Origin: Chryseobacterium vaccae
GTDB lineage: Bacteria > Bacteroidota > Bacteroidia > Flavobacteriales > Weeksellaceae
NCBI RefSeq assembly: GCF_009602705.1
Contig: NZ_VSWH01000001.1
Location: 3,286,001 to 3,350,000 of the forward strand
Direction of reading: 5' to 3'
Length of the DNA: 64,000 nt
Part shown: positions 35,745 through 44,257 of the stretch, one piece after another
Numbering within the stretch: position 1 is the first letter of the stretch
Layout: every line of letters starts with the position of its first letter
The notes under the pieces: model-generated
What the model was told of the DNA's origin: nothing
The model's input: only the letters and a program-made list of their open reading frames with translations
Database searches by the model: none
Translations under genes and position numbers: made by a program

Positions 35745-36287
35745 TTACTTTGAGATGTATTTAGCCTCAACAAAATCTGTCAGCCAGACTCCGTTTGCAG
35801 AGAGGTAAAACAAAACTCCGTCTTCAGCCATTTTCCCTGTTCTAATGGTTAAAATAACAGGTTTTCCGTGTCTCATCCCAACTTTTGTTGCGGTCTCTTT
35901 ATCAATGCTTAAATGTACATGCTGGCGGCTTCTTTTTTCAATTCCTTTTTCCAGGATTGAGGCGATATTGGTTTCTGCTGTTCCGTGGTATAGATATGCA
36001 GGCGGGGTTTGTGGTTCAACGCCCAGATCAATATCAATGGAATGGCCCTGGCTGGCTCTTATTTTCGTTTTATCTTCATTGAAAGCAAAACGTTTTTTAT
36101 TGTTCGTTTCTACTACCTCATCCAATTCTTCAACGGTAAAGAAAACACTTCTCTTCGCTGACTTTGTTCTCAGTTCTTCTACATCTGCCCATCCGTTTTC
36201 ATCCAGTTTCAGCTGAATGGTTTCCGGGTGATGCCTCAGAATAAGGCTCAAAAACTTACTTATTCTTTTCTTTTCTATTTCGTTCAT
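35745..36287 (-). CDS. kptA: RNA 2'-phosphotransferase (KptA/Tpt1)
   Basis: This 180-residue protein matches the family well: 'KFLSLILRHHPETI' at the N-terminus, 'GWADVEEL', 'RASQGHS', 'LYHGT' and 'HVHLS', the Arg-His-Arg-type set that binds RNA and NAD. KptA removes a 2'-phosphate from RNA using NAD+, giving ADP-ribose 1'',2''-cyclic phosphate; in bacteria it may also ADP-ribosylate nucleic-acid ends. It lies between an ADP-ribosylglycohydrolase and a phosphatase, which fits handling of this product. Confidence 0.95.
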   Translation of the reverse strand: MNEIEKKRISKFLSLILRHHPETIQLKLDENGWADVEELRTKSAKRSVFFTVEELDEVVETNNKKRFAFNEDKTKIRASQGHSIDIDLGVEPQTPPAYLYHGTAETNIASILEKGIEKRSRQHVHLSIDKETATKVGMRHGKPVILTIRTGKMAEDGVLFYLSANGVWLTDFVEAKYISK

Positions 36288-36305
36288 AACTTATGTTCTT
36301 AATCA

Positions 36306-37253
36306 TTATACTATTGGGAAATATTTATTCTCCAATTTTTCGCAAAGTTCTGCAATATCATCTTTCCTTACCAACTCTGCGATCCAATCCTGCGGAATAT
36401 TTCCAAAGCCATAATAAATACCTGCTATTCCTCCTGTAATTGCTCCTGTGGTGTCTGTATCTTCACCCAGATTCACGGCTTTCAGAACGGCTTCGGAATA
36501 GCTTTCCGAATTCAGGAAACACCATAATGAGGCTTCCAGACTATGCAAAACGTAACCGCTGCTTTTGATTTCGTCTTCGGGATAGCTTGAAATATTGTTC
36601 TTTAAAATCCGTTCAAATTGATCCATTTCGTTCTGTGAACAAATGGGGGTATAATCCAAAAAATGGATTACTGTTGCCTGCATTTTTTTATATGATTCAT
36701 TTTTTCCAGTTCCATTCATAATTTCCAACAGAAATTCAAGATAAATAAAACACGCTAATACGGAACGAATATGGGCGTGAGTGATGGAAGAGACTTCTTT
36801 AATTATATCAAACCTCTGCTCTATCTTAAAATTTTTAATGTAAAACAACAGGGGTAAAATTCGCATTAAAGAACCATTTCCATTATCATATTCACTGGTC
36901 CCTCCACATAGTTGGGGAGCAATCCCCTTACTGATCTTATGAATGGCCTGTCTGGTAGCAATACCAATATCAAAAACCCGTCCATGAGGTGTCCAGATTT
37001 CTGCATTATACCATTGAAGAAACTTCAATGCGATATTTTCCGGATCATATCCGTTACATAGGCTGTCCGCAAGACATAACGCTAAAGAACTGTCATCACT
37101 CCATGTTCCGGCAGGCTGATGATGTGTTCCTAAAGCTCTCATTTTAGTGACCGGAGAACGTCTAAGTTGTTCTCTGCTTCTGAATTCTACAGGAACTCCC
37201 AGCGCATCTCCAATACAAAGCCCCAGAATTCCTGCTTTTACCGTATTTTTCAT
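36306..37253 (-). CDS. ADP-ribosylglycohydrolase (DraG/ARH family), second copy
   Basis: This 315-residue protein has the DraG metal motifs: 'IGDALGVPVEFR' (about residue 15), 'TWSDDSSLALCLADSL' (about 50) and 'GEDTDTTGAITGGIAG' (about 268). It removes ADP-ribose from modified targets in a Mg2+-dependent reaction. The metal ligands are canonical, unlike the slightly altered set in the paralogue at 38513. The ATG (37251-37253) overlaps the Sir2 stop codon (TAATG), so the two are translationally coupled. Confidence 0.95.
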   Translation of the reverse strand: MKNTVKAGILGLCIGDALGVPVEFRSREQLRRSPVTKMRALGTHHQPAGTWSDDSSLALCLADSLCNGYDPENIALKFLQWYNAEIWTPHGRVFDIGIATRQAIHKISKGIAPQLCGGTSEYDNGNGSLMRILPLLFYIKNFKIEQRFDIIKEVSSITHAHIRSVLACFIYLEFLLEIMNGTGKNESYKKMQATVIHFLDYTPICSQNEMDQFERILKNNISSYPEDEIKSSGYVLHSLEASLWCFLNSESYSEAVLKAVNLGEDTDTTGAITGGIAGIYYGFGNIPQDWIAELVRKDDIAELCEKLENKYFPIV

Positions 37254-37939
37254 TATGCAAGATTAACCAGCTTATCAAACAGCAGTTTCATTCCCTGAGT
37301 TGCGGTTTCTTTCATTACGACAGCTCTCTGCCCATATCCGAATCCGGTTTCATTAGGATTGATAACAATCAGGAGACAGTCATCTTTAATATCGTGGATC
37401 AGTCCGGCTGCCGGATATACCTGCAAAGAGGTACCAATTACCAATAAAACATCCGATTCTTTTACAATTTCCCGGGCAGGCTGGAACATAGGAACATCTT
37501 CTCCGAACCATACGATGAATGGCCTTAATTGACCTCCGTCTTCTGCTTTATCCCCGATATTGATATCCTCCTTCTGCTCATAGATCAGATCTTTATTATT
37601 GCATGAACAGGATTTGAACAGCTCTCCATGGAGATGAAGAATATCTGTAGATCCTGCTCTTTCGTGCAGGTCATCAATATTTTGGGTAATGATCTGAACT
37701 TTAAAATGCTTTTCCAGCTCAGCCAGCAGATAATGAGCTTCATTGGGCTGTACTTGATGCAGCTGGCGTCTTCTCTGGTTATAGAACTCCAGTACGAGCG
37801 CAGGGTCTTTTCTCCACCCTTCAGGGCTTGCCACATCGGTTATATTATGATTTTCCCAGAGCCCGTCTCCGTCTCTGAATGTTTTTATTCCGCTTTCGGC
37901 ACTGATTCCTGCGCCGCTTAATATGGTTAGTTTTTTCAT
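37253..37939 (-). CDS. cobB: Sir2-family NAD-dependent deacylase
   Basis: From ATG at 37939 the protein has 228 residues; an upstream frame to 37984 lacks homology and is dropped. NAD-binding 'GAGISAESGIKTFRDG' (9-24), 'TQNIDDLHERAG' and catalytic His104 in 'LHLHGE' are all present. Tyr53 and Arg56 ('FYNQRRR') are the class III pair that favours succinyl/malonyl groups. Only CSC (111-113) remains where four zinc Cys would be expected, so it may be a zinc-free sirtuin. The product O-acyl-ADP-ribose would be a substrate for the macro protein encoded directly upstream. Confidence 0.92.
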   Translation of the reverse strand: MKKLTILSGAGISAESGIKTFRDGDGLWENHNITDVASPEGWRKDPALVLEFYNQRRRQLHQVQPNEAHYLLAELEKHFKVQIITQNIDDLHERAGSTDILHLHGELFKSCSCNNKDLIYEQKEDINIGDKAEDGGQLRPFIVWFGEDVPMFQPAREIVKESDVLLVIGTSLQVYPAAGLIHDIKDDCLLIVINPNETGFGYGQRAVVMKETATQGMKLLFDKLVNLA

Positions 37940-38016
37940 TGGTTTATAAGTTTTATTTCGTTCACTTAGCATTTTATTTGCCACTGATGCACGAATTTTT
38001 GTTGAATATGCGGAAG

Positions 38017-38523
38017 CTAGTTTAAAAGCTTCCTGTAAATTTCTTCATTTTCATCATCAAAACAGACAAAAATAACTTTTTCTATACTTTCTGATTTGAA
38101 TTTTCTTACTTCATTCACAGCAATTATTCCCGCCATTTCTTTTGGAAATTTATAGATTCCTGTACTGATATTGGGAAAGGCAATACTTTTTACGTTGAGA
38201 CTTTCTGCCAGGTTTAATACATTTCGATAGCAGCCAGCCAGAAGTTTTGAGCACCTTTCTTCGTCTCCGTTCCAGACCGGACCTACCGTGTGAATGACAT
38301 AATCAGCAGGAAGGTTTCCAGCAGAGGTAACTACTGCTTCTCCCGTATTACATTTTCCTTGCCTGTTTCTGATTTCGATACATTCTTCAAGGATCTGTTT
38401 TCCGCCTGCCCGATGAATAGCTCCATCTACTCCGCCACCACCAAGCAGTGAGGAATTGGCAGCATTAACGATAGCATCTGTATAGATCTTTGTAATATCT
38501 CCTTTTATCAGTTCAATGTTCAT
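38017..38523 (-). CDS. Macro-domain O-acetyl-ADP-ribose deacetylase (YmdB-like)
   Basis: This 168-residue macro domain shows '[20 protein letters not shown]' (ADP-ribose loop 1) and '[13 protein letters not shown]' (loop 2), as in the MacroD/YmdB class. It hydrolyses O-acetyl-ADP-ribose, and in many relatives also ADP-ribosyl esters on Asp/Glu. Its ATG lies inside the end of the first ADP-ribosylglycohydrolase gene (11-base overlap), and a Sir2 gene that makes the substrate follows. The order ARH-macro-Sir2-ARH is metabolically coherent. Confidence 0.95.
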   Translation of the reverse strand: MNIELIKGDITKIYTDAIVNAANSSLLGGGGVDGAIHRAGGKQILEECIEIRNRQGKCNTGEAVVTSAGNLPADYVIHTVGPVWNGDEERCSKLLAGCYRNVLNLAESLNVKSIAFPNISTGIYKFPKEMAGIIAVNEVRKFKSESIEKVIFVCFDDENEEIYRKLLN

Positions 38524-39424
38524 AAAATCTGCTTTTTTTCCAGTTTTCTACCTCATCTATCCAATCAGGACCCATATTTTCTTCACAGCACAAAATGCTT
38601 ACTCCTCCGGCTATAGCACAGGTGGTATCTCTGTCTCCTAAAGCAGCAACGGTATTCCACAGGCATTCTTTAAAATTGTTCCGGTATCTTGACAACATCC
38701 AGATGACAAGAGGAACGGTATCCTGAGCGGTCATTTTTACTCCGTTTCCTAATGTTTGCACCAACATTTCGATGCCTGGATTTCCATCCAGATAAAGGAC
38801 TTTGTTCAGCTTACTTTTCATATCAGAATCATCCAGCTCATTTTGGATATTCCGGATAAATTCCTGCTGTCCAAATTTTGCCAATCCCAGTTTTTCCTGA
38901 ACGGTAAAGGCAGCAGCCAGAGCAACAGCTTTTGTTCCTTCTATAGCTTCTTTATTCGCATGGGTTACTTCACAGGAAAGTTCTGCATTTTTTTTAAGCT
39001 GTTCTATATTATCATAAAAATAGGCCCCGATTACGGATGCTCTCATTGCACCGCCATTTCCCATGGAACCCTGCCCTTCAAATTTAGCCTGGGAAACATC
39101 TTTCCAATATTCTCCGTTTTTCACAGCCCTGAAATACTGATGTATGGAAGGCCCGTATCCTCTGTTCATGTCCAGATAGTAGTTCCTGGTAAATTCTTCT
39201 GCAAGAAAATCCTGATTAACCTTTCCAAATTTTTCCAGCGATTTAAAAATGGCCACTGCCATAATGGTGTCATCAGTAAAATCCAGATTAGTCTCAGGAA
39301 GAATTCTTTGATGAATATAGCTTTTCATCAGGCTTTCTTCACCAAAAAAGCTTTCTCCAAAGGCATCACCGATGGAAACTCCTGTCAGGGACTTTGAAGC
39401 GAGGGAAAGCCTGTCTGTTTTCAT
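38513..39424 (-). CDS. ADP-ribosylglycohydrolase-family protein, first copy
   Basis: This 303-residue ARH/DraG-fold protein has '[16 protein letters not shown]' near residue 15, '[11 protein letters not shown]' near 50 and '[12 protein letters not shown]' near 265, the three metal-binding segments. The last differs from the usual GxDTDT (here GDRDTT), so specificity or metal binding may be shifted relative to the canonical paralogue at 36306. It begins 4 bases into the end of DUF4291 and overlaps the macro gene, so it sits in a tight operon. Confidence 0.9.
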   Translation of the reverse strand: MKTDRLSLASKSLTGVSIGDAFGESFFGEESLMKSYIHQRILPETNLDFTDDTIMAVAIFKSLEKFGKVNQDFLAEEFTRNYYLDMNRGYGPSIHQYFRAVKNGEYWKDVSQAKFEGQGSMGNGGAMRASVIGAYFYDNIEQLKKNAELSCEVTHANKEAIEGTKAVALAAAFTVQEKLGLAKFGQQEFIRNIQNELDDSDMKSKLNKVLYLDGNPGIEMLVQTLGNGVKMTAQDTVPLVIWMLSRYRNNFKECLWNTVAALGDRDTTCAIAGGVSILCCEENMGPDWIDEVENWKKSRFYEH

Positions 39425-40059
39425 AGCTTTAGTCTTAGTTTTTTATTTAAATGTTCATCATCAAACAGCAATGGTTTTTCTTCGGGAATGATCAGGTTGT
39501 CCAGATCTCCGTTTAATACGAATGCATGCTGCTCTTTTACAAAATCTGAAATATTTTCAATGAAAAGAATATCTTCCCGGGCAAAGGAACGGGTAAATTC
39601 ATTCCTAAGACCAATCTGTATGGCTCTTCTTTCCTGCTTCTGTCCGAAAGGATCATGATCCGGATCCCATTGTAATCTCACAGAAGATTCTTTCACCTGA
39701 TTCTGCCATTCTTCTCTGGACACTCCCAGTTTTTCATCATAGGAAGAATATACCGCATTTTCAAAGTACTTTTTGAAAGCTTCTTTCTTTAGATGAATAG
39801 CCAGAACGTATTCCTGACCTTCTTTGGTTCCCCAGCCGTTACGGTACATCATCCAAAGGAAATTGGGTTTTATCCAGGTCATCCTTTCCAGACTGAAAGC
39901 CCCTCCAAAATATTGGTTTCTCACGGCAAATTCTCCTATTTATTTACGATAGGACTGATAGACTATAATTTTTTCATCATCGTACTGTGCCATGATATGA
40001 TGCCCTTCCCTAGGCCAATCCTGTAATTGTTCTTTATATTTTTTAAGTTTAAAATTCAT
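39421..40059 (-). pseudogene. DUF4291-family gene interrupted by an in-frame stop codon
   Basis: Reading from ATG at 40057-40059 gives 'MNFKLKKYKEQLQDWPREG...' and then '...IIVYQSYRK', a TAA stop at 39940-39942, and immediately 'IGEFAVRNQYFGGAF' and 'RMTWIKPNFLWMMYR', all in one frame. Intact DUF4291 proteins, as I remember them, continue straight through this point with an acidic residue. A single G-to-T change (GAA to TAA) explains it. Either the gene is dead, or the 167 residues after the stop are made from GTG at 39922-39924. The function of DUF4291 is unknown; its place in the ADP-ribose cluster suggests a related role. Confidence 0.8.
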
Positions 40060-40183
40060 TTCTTTCTGTTTTCAACGGTTTTGTAGTCTTTATCCAGGAT
40101 AATTATATTTTCCTTTCAGCATATTCAACCCAAATTCTCCTATCTGGAAGCTGACTAAACAATTCTCCTCTTGTCAGTTTCAT
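40056..40183 (-). pseudogene. Small cistron between PARG and DUF4291, probably frameshifted
   Basis: ATG at 40181-40183 overlaps the PARG stop as ATGA and gives 26 residues ('MKLTRGELFSQLPDRRIW...ERKI') before TAA at 40103-40105. The neighbouring frame continues protein-like ('ENIIILDKDYKTVENRKK') and stops at 40056-40058, again overlapping the DUF4291 ATG as ATGA. Two perfect coupling overlaps at both ends suggest one original protein of about 44 residues broken by a one-base shift near the AGGAAAATA run (about 40107-40116). No family recognised. Confidence 0.5.
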
Positions 40184-41415
40184 GATATTTCTTCAAAAGG
40201 TCTCAGCATTTCTTCTTTTTTCTTGGTCATCACAGCAAAGACCACTCTTTTAAATTTATTTTTATATTTTCCCTGAAGGTGTTTTTTAAACAACCCTGCA
40301 ATTTCTTTGGGATCATTTTTAAAAACTCCGCATCCCCAGGCACCTAAGATCAATACTTCATTTTCTCTATGAAAAGCAAGTGCAAGCATTTTATCTATTC
40401 TCACATCCATTGCATCTGCTATTTCATCCTGCCTTTCCGGTTCCTGTTTCCTGACAACGCCTGCATTTACTGCCGGAGAAGTAATGAAATTACATATAAC
40501 AGGTTTTTCGAGCAGTTCTCCTTTATCTTTTCTGAAAACGGGAACTTTAGGACTGTAAATCATCATATCTGTATAGAAACAGGATTCCATTGCCCGATGA
40601 GCCTCATAATAGTAAGGAGCCTGAAGCAGGCTTTCATATAATCCTGAAGTTCTTGCCAAGCTTTCTTCCTGTGCTTCTGCTCCGTTGATGAATCCGCCAC
40701 CCGGATTTTTTGCTGAAGCGAAATTAAGGCACATCAGCTTCTCTGGATTTTCTTCTTCGGCTAATTGTAAAATAGCTTTCAGTGAGCTGCAGTTCCAAGT
40801 TTCAAACTTTGTTTCAAAAATAAATTCCGGCAGCCGGACTTTTGTAAATCCCTCAAGTATTTCCGAAGAGTACAGAATCGTTTCATTTTTGCTGATTTCC
40901 AGCTCGTTTTCTATGTTTATTTTTTCGTTGTTTTCGTTTATATAATATTTTCTGGCAAGGATCTCCAAAGTATCTTTTGCCATTCCTTTATTGGTCATCG
41001 TTAGTTTTTTTATATTGAATAATAAATTCTCCACCTCATCGTTTGCCGGTTTTTTAAAGTCTTTTCCCATAAATACTCTGAGCACTTTAATTTTTCCTGC
41101 GATGGCTTCATTGAATGTTTCAAGTTCTTCAGAAGGAACCCATAGCTCATTATGGTTTCTGGCTCCTACATTTTGAGCGGGATATTGATCTGCTATTTCT
41201 TTAAGCACTTCAAAACTTGTTACAAAGCCCAGAAAATTTCCGGCTTCATCTCTGGTATTCCACTTTTCAGCAATTTCGGAGGCGTAGCTTTCATCCAGCA
41301 CCGGGTAAAATATTGGCTGCCAGTCCAATCTTGGAGGGAATTTTTTATATCCGCTCTCCATGATCAGAATCATTTCTTTTTCTCCTACAGGTCTGTAAAG
41401 TGTTGTTGTTTTCAT
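40180..41415 (-). CDS. PARG-type (TIGR02452) hydrolase with extra N-terminal domain
   Basis: This protein has 411 residues. The C-terminal part (about 145-411) is a microbial PARG-like macro fold: 'NPGGGFINGAEAQEESL' contains the GGG and the QEE catalytic loop, followed by 'LGAWGCGVFKNDP'. It would hydrolyse ADP-ribose polymers or ADP-ribosyl links. The first 115 residues ('TLYRPVGEKEMILIMESG', 'FPPRLDWQPIFYPVL') form a separate domain of a type usually labelled 'ADP-ribosylation/crystallin J1'. TIGR02452 proteins are normally about 270 residues, so this is a fusion. The function of the N-terminal domain is not known to me. Confidence 0.88.
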   Translation of the reverse strand: MKTTTLYRPVGEKEMILIMESGYKKFPPRLDWQPIFYPVLDESYASEIAEKWNTRDEAGNFLGFVTSFEVLKEIADQYPAQNVGARNHNELWVPSEELETFNEAIAGKIKVLRVFMGKDFKKPANDEVENLLFNIKKLTMTNKGMAKDTLEILARKYYINENNEKINIENELEISKNETILYSSEILEGFTKVRLPEFIFETKFETWNCSSLKAILQLAEEENPEKLMCLNFASAKNPGGGFINGAEAQEESLARTSGLYESLLQAPYYYEAHRAMESCFYTDMMIYSPKVPVFRKDKGELLEKPVICNFITSPAVNAGVVRKQEPERQDEIADAMDVRIDKMLALAFHRENEVLILGAWGCGVFKNDPKEIAGLFKKHLQGKYKNKFKRVVFAVMTKKKEEMLRPFEEIS

Positions 41416-41427
41416 TGCTTTTATTTT

Positions 41428-41898
41428 TTATCCGAAGTCGTAAACGTATACTTCGAGATTGTTTTTTAATAGTGTTTTTTCAATAATGGGTTCTATTTTT
41501 TCCCATTTTCCTCCTGCCAGTCCGCATCCTATTCTCGGCATGTGGATTGTGGCATTGATCTGTAAGGCTTCTTCTGCCAGTTTTTCCAGACATTTTTCGA
41601 CAGCATCATATCGAATGGGTGGAATTCCGCCGGAGTTGGTGATGATTTTATGCTGCCCAATCATATTGGCTATCCAGATTTCATCTTCAACTTTTACCAA
41701 TTGGATTTCACCAAGATAAAAATTTCCTCCGCTTTTAAACCATTGTCTGTATTTGCTTTCCGGCTCTTTCCATTTTCTGGAAATGGCTGTTACAAAACCT
41801 TTTCCCCAGCCACCAATATCGTTGCAGATATGGGCAATTATTTTGTTTCCTTCAGATTCCGGAGCTGTGGCGTCACCTTGTATATAGTGCATTTTCAT
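41428..41898 (-). CDS. Macro-domain protein, Poa1/ALC1-like
   Basis: This 156-residue macro domain has 'IIAHICNDIGGWGKGF' (loop 1) and 'IHMPRIGCGLAGGKW' (loop 2), the pattern of the Poa1p/TARG1 branch. That branch hydrolyses ADP-ribose-1''-phosphate or ADP-ribosyl links, including on guanine bases. KptA in the same cluster forms the precursor of ADP-ribose-1''-phosphate. It differs clearly from the YmdB-type macro gene at 38017. It lies 12 bases upstream of the PARG gene and 2 bases after the preceding gene. Confidence 0.9.
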   Translation of the reverse strand: MKMHYIQGDATAPESEGNKIIAHICNDIGGWGKGFVTAISRKWKEPESKYRQWFKSGGNFYLGEIQLVKVEDEIWIANMIGQHKIITNSGGIPPIRYDAVEKCLEKLAEEALQINATIHMPRIGCGLAGGKWEKIEPIIEKTLLKNNLEVYVYDFG

Positions 41899-41900
41899 GG

Positions 41901-42311
41901 TTATTCTATTTTTATTTTACCTGAATTCAGGCATTTTTCAATATTTTTCAAGGTACCGCTTTTTCTCTTTGCGTCTGAATTAAAATCTACCCCGAGAAAA
42001 TGGGTGCACTGTGACACACCGTAATCATCCCGTTCAGCATCAGACTGAAAGCCTCCGGAAAAAGTCCAGCCGGCAGCTTTTGTTTTAAAAGTATTGATCT
42101 TATATCTTGGTTTTATCCCGATATGAAGGATGGTTACTTTTTCGGTTTTATCTTTCAGGTATTCCATCATTAAGGTATCTGCTCTGGAAAAATCGCCTAT
42201 AATAAACTCACAGTCAGCAAGGTCAATATTTTTTAACGGGGTAACATATAATTCATGGAATTTATCCCAGGACAGGTTTCCGTTTCCAAATGCATATATC
42301 TTTTTCATCAT
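41901..42311 (-). CDS. Hypothetical protein, possible nucleotide-sugar-binding (SLOG-like) fold
   Basis: This 136-residue protein begins 'KKIYAFGNGNLSWDKFHEL', strand-Gly-rich-loop-helix. It then has 'DLADCEFIIGDFSRADTLMM', resembling the SLOG/nucleoside-deoxyribosyltransferase-like Rossmannoid proteins that bind nucleotides or NAD-derived ligands. A C-terminal segment ('GFQSDAERDDYGVSQCTHFLG') follows. The fold is my inference. Two consecutive ATG codons at 42306-42311. It sits 2 bases before the macro gene in the same operon. Confidence 0.55.
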   Translation of the reverse strand: MMKKIYAFGNGNLSWDKFHELYVTPLKNIDLADCEFIIGDFSRADTLMMEYLKDKTEKVTILHIGIKPRYKINTFKTKAAGWTFSGGFQSDAERDDYGVSQCTHFLGVDFNSDAKRKSGTLKNIEKCLNSGKIKIE

Positions 42312-42326
42312 GAGTTGTGTTTTTAT

Positions 42327-43397
42327 TTATTTCAATTGTTTAAAATCTTTTGAAAACGGTGAATATGATCCGTACACTGTTTCAAATTCTGTTTTTAGTT
42401 TTTCGTATTTAAATGCTTTCTCTGTCTGATCCAGGCAGGTAACCACAAGATTCTTGCGGGCTCCGGAAATATAAGCTCCATCCAGCAGCAATGCGTAGTT
42501 CAGAAGATCATAATCCAGATTACCGTAACGGAGCTCTTTCTGATATTCATTGAAAACACAAGTTTCCTCCTGATTGTTCTTTAAATCCATACGTTTTTCA
42601 TTACTCATCCAGCCGCTTCCATGTCGTGTGGAATAATTTCTGGTCACATAATACATTTCTATGTCTTCAATGTTCAGTCTTCTACAGATCTCATAAGCAT
42701 TTTTCGAAGTGGTATGAGCGTAGGTCACATTAGGAAATACGCCGTGATCCATATCCAGAAGAATTCCCTGGCTTCCTTCAAAAATAAGGTTATCAAAAGA
42801 TTCCAGATATCTGTAATCACTGATCTTCCAATCAATCTGATCTACTGCATTCAGAAAAACATCCAGTTCTTCCCGGATCTGGTCCTGATCCATAAACCCG
42901 TAGAAATAAGCGATTCCTTTCAGCTTTTCGATCAACATTTCACGTGGTGCAATAAGATCGGCAACAAATAGTTTATAGGGACTTTCATGCCTTTTCATTG
43001 TGGCCCCGATTCCTTTTCCGCAGGTTCCGTGTTCCAGATTTCTCGTATTGGTTCTGTTCTGCCACACATCAAAAGGAGTTGTTACTTTTGCCAGGGGATG
43101 AATATGAAGTTCAGTATTTCCGTTTTTCATTTTCAATTCTTCCCTTTCATTCAGCATAAACACAGGATGAATGGTACAGTGTTCGGAAAAATAAGACGGC
43201 AATCCTCGGAGCGCTCCGCTTGCGAAGCTGGAATGCACATGCTTTTCATTGCCAATCATTACGGTATGTGCTGCTTGCTGTCCTCCTGAAAACCTGATGA
43301 CAACAGAATCTGGGTTCCGGCTTGCCAGAAAATCTGTGGTGATTCCTTTTCCTTCGTCACCAAAACCCAGTCCTATTACTATTTGTGCCTTTTTCAT
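42327..43397 (-). CDS. Adenylosuccinate-synthetase-like paralogue
   Basis: This 356-residue protein is clearly of the PurA fold: 'GLGFGDEGKG' (nucleotide loop with the catalytic Asp kept), 'GGQQAAHTV' (catalytic His), 'GTCGKGIGAT', 'FEGSQGILLDMDHG' and 'VTRNYSTRHGSG'. It is about 70 residues shorter than ordinary PurA, and the aspartate-binding TTGRxRR loop is not recognisable. It is therefore unlikely to be the housekeeping enzyme. Phage PurZ, which makes 2-aminoadenine nucleotide, is a shorter relative, but PurZ changes the loop Asp that is retained here. Substrate unknown. Placed among ADP-ribose genes, it may act on an adenine or guanine nucleotide product. Confidence 0.85.
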   Translation of the reverse strand: MKKAQIVIGLGFGDEGKGITTDFLASRNPDSVVIRFSGGQQAAHTVMIGNEKHVHSSFASGALRGLPSYFSEHCTIHPVFMLNEREELKMKNGNTELHIHPLAKVTTPFDVWQNRTNTRNLEHGTCGKGIGATMKRHESPYKLFVADLIAPREMLIEKLKGIAYFYGFMDQDQIREELDVFLNAVDQIDWKISDYRYLESFDNLIFEGSQGILLDMDHGVFPNVTYAHTTSKNAYEICRRLNIEDIEMYYVTRNYSTRHGSGWMSNEKRMDLKNNQEETCVFNEYQKELRYGNLDYDLLNYALLLDGAYISGARKNLVVTCLDQTEKAFKYEKLKTEFETVYGSYSPFSKDFKQLK

Positions 43398-43400
43398 TGC

Positions 43401-44255
43401 TTAAAACATTTGAATACTATCCAGCCCGCTTACAATTCCGGTTCCGGAAGTACTGTTTTTAAATTTATCACATACCACTCCTTTGATAAGATCCGGAATT
43501 TCTGTGTGATCCGTTATAGATAAACAGTTTTTACCCAGCAACTCCTTCCATCCTTTATCCGCAGCTAATGCCTGGCCTGAATGCAGAACACTGATGTGAT
43601 ATACTTCATACCTTTTTTGAGCTTCTTTCAGCAGCTCTGTATGGGTATAGGTATGCTGACCGGTTCCCATAATTTCTCTTATGGCAGAAGCGGGAAGAAC
43701 TTTAAGGCAAGGCTCGTCTCCTATTGTAAACAGTAACCCTTTCTGATTTCTTTTCTCAAAGGCATCTGTTCTGGTATGAAAAGCGGCAAAATACCACGCC
43801 AGAAGATAACTTTCTCCCCCGTTACCGCCGCCGCCGGATTCAATATAGGTGCGGGTAAGCCACATATCCAGTTCATCATCACCTGATTCAAACTGCCCTA
43901 CCTGCAGCGGATAACCGTCGCATTCATGGTCCCCGATTCCCAAAAATAAAAGAGCGGGATCTGGAACTCCTCCCTGCATAATTCCTCCCATTAACTTAGG
44001 AAGACCTTCTTTGATCAATTCGTGGGGAATATGTCCCATGCTTCCCGTTACATCCAGTCCTAAAATAATCGGAACTGAATTCGGATTGGCTTCAGAATCC
44101 CGGGATTCCCTGAAAGAAATTCCTTTTGGATTCATAGATTCGTGCGCCATTCTTTTGGCATTCTGAGTGAAAATTTCACCGGCTGATTTTGATCCGTATC
44201 CTTCTTTTCTGGCTTTTGCAAAGCGAGCGTCCAGATCATATTTTGTACCTCCCAT
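43401..44255 (-). CDS. von Willebrand factor A-domain protein
   Basis: This 284-residue protein carries a MIDAS motif 'GLDVTGSMG' (about residue 68), with later MIDAS-type Thr and Asp positions ('FLGIGDHECDGYP', 'LLFTIGDEP'). A Gly-rich loop (about residue 140) is notable. There is no signal peptide, so it is cytoplasmic. vWA proteins bind partners through a metal ion and often work with ATPases or in stress systems. Here it follows a small coiled-coil protein (2 bases) and precedes the PurA-like gene (3 bases) in one transcription unit. Role in the cluster unknown. Confidence 0.85.
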   Translation of the reverse strand: MGGTKYDLDARFAKARKEGYGSKSAGEIFTQNAKRMAHESMNPKGISFRESRDSEANPNSVPIILGLDVTGSMGHIPHELIKEGLPKLMGGIMQGGVPDPALLFLGIGDHECDGYPLQVGQFESGDDELDMWLTRTYIESGGGGNGGESYLLAWYFAAFHTRTDAFEKRNQKGLLFTIGDEPCLKVLPASAIREIMGTGQHTYTHTELLKEAQKRYEVYHISVLHSGQALAADKGWKELLGKNCLSITDHTEIPDLIKGVVCDKFKNSTSGTGIVSGLDSIQMF

Positions 44256-44257
44256 AA

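Noticed and set aside
38017..41898. A complete DarT/DarG-type toxin-antitoxin pair
   Set aside because: Macro domains are present but no DarT (DUF4433) motif was found; DUF4291 is a different family.
42327..43397. Calling the PurA paralogue a phage-type PurZ (2-aminoadenine synthesis)
   Set aside because: The catalytic Asp that PurZ replaces is present, and no accompanying dATPase, DNA polymerase or phage genes are nearby.
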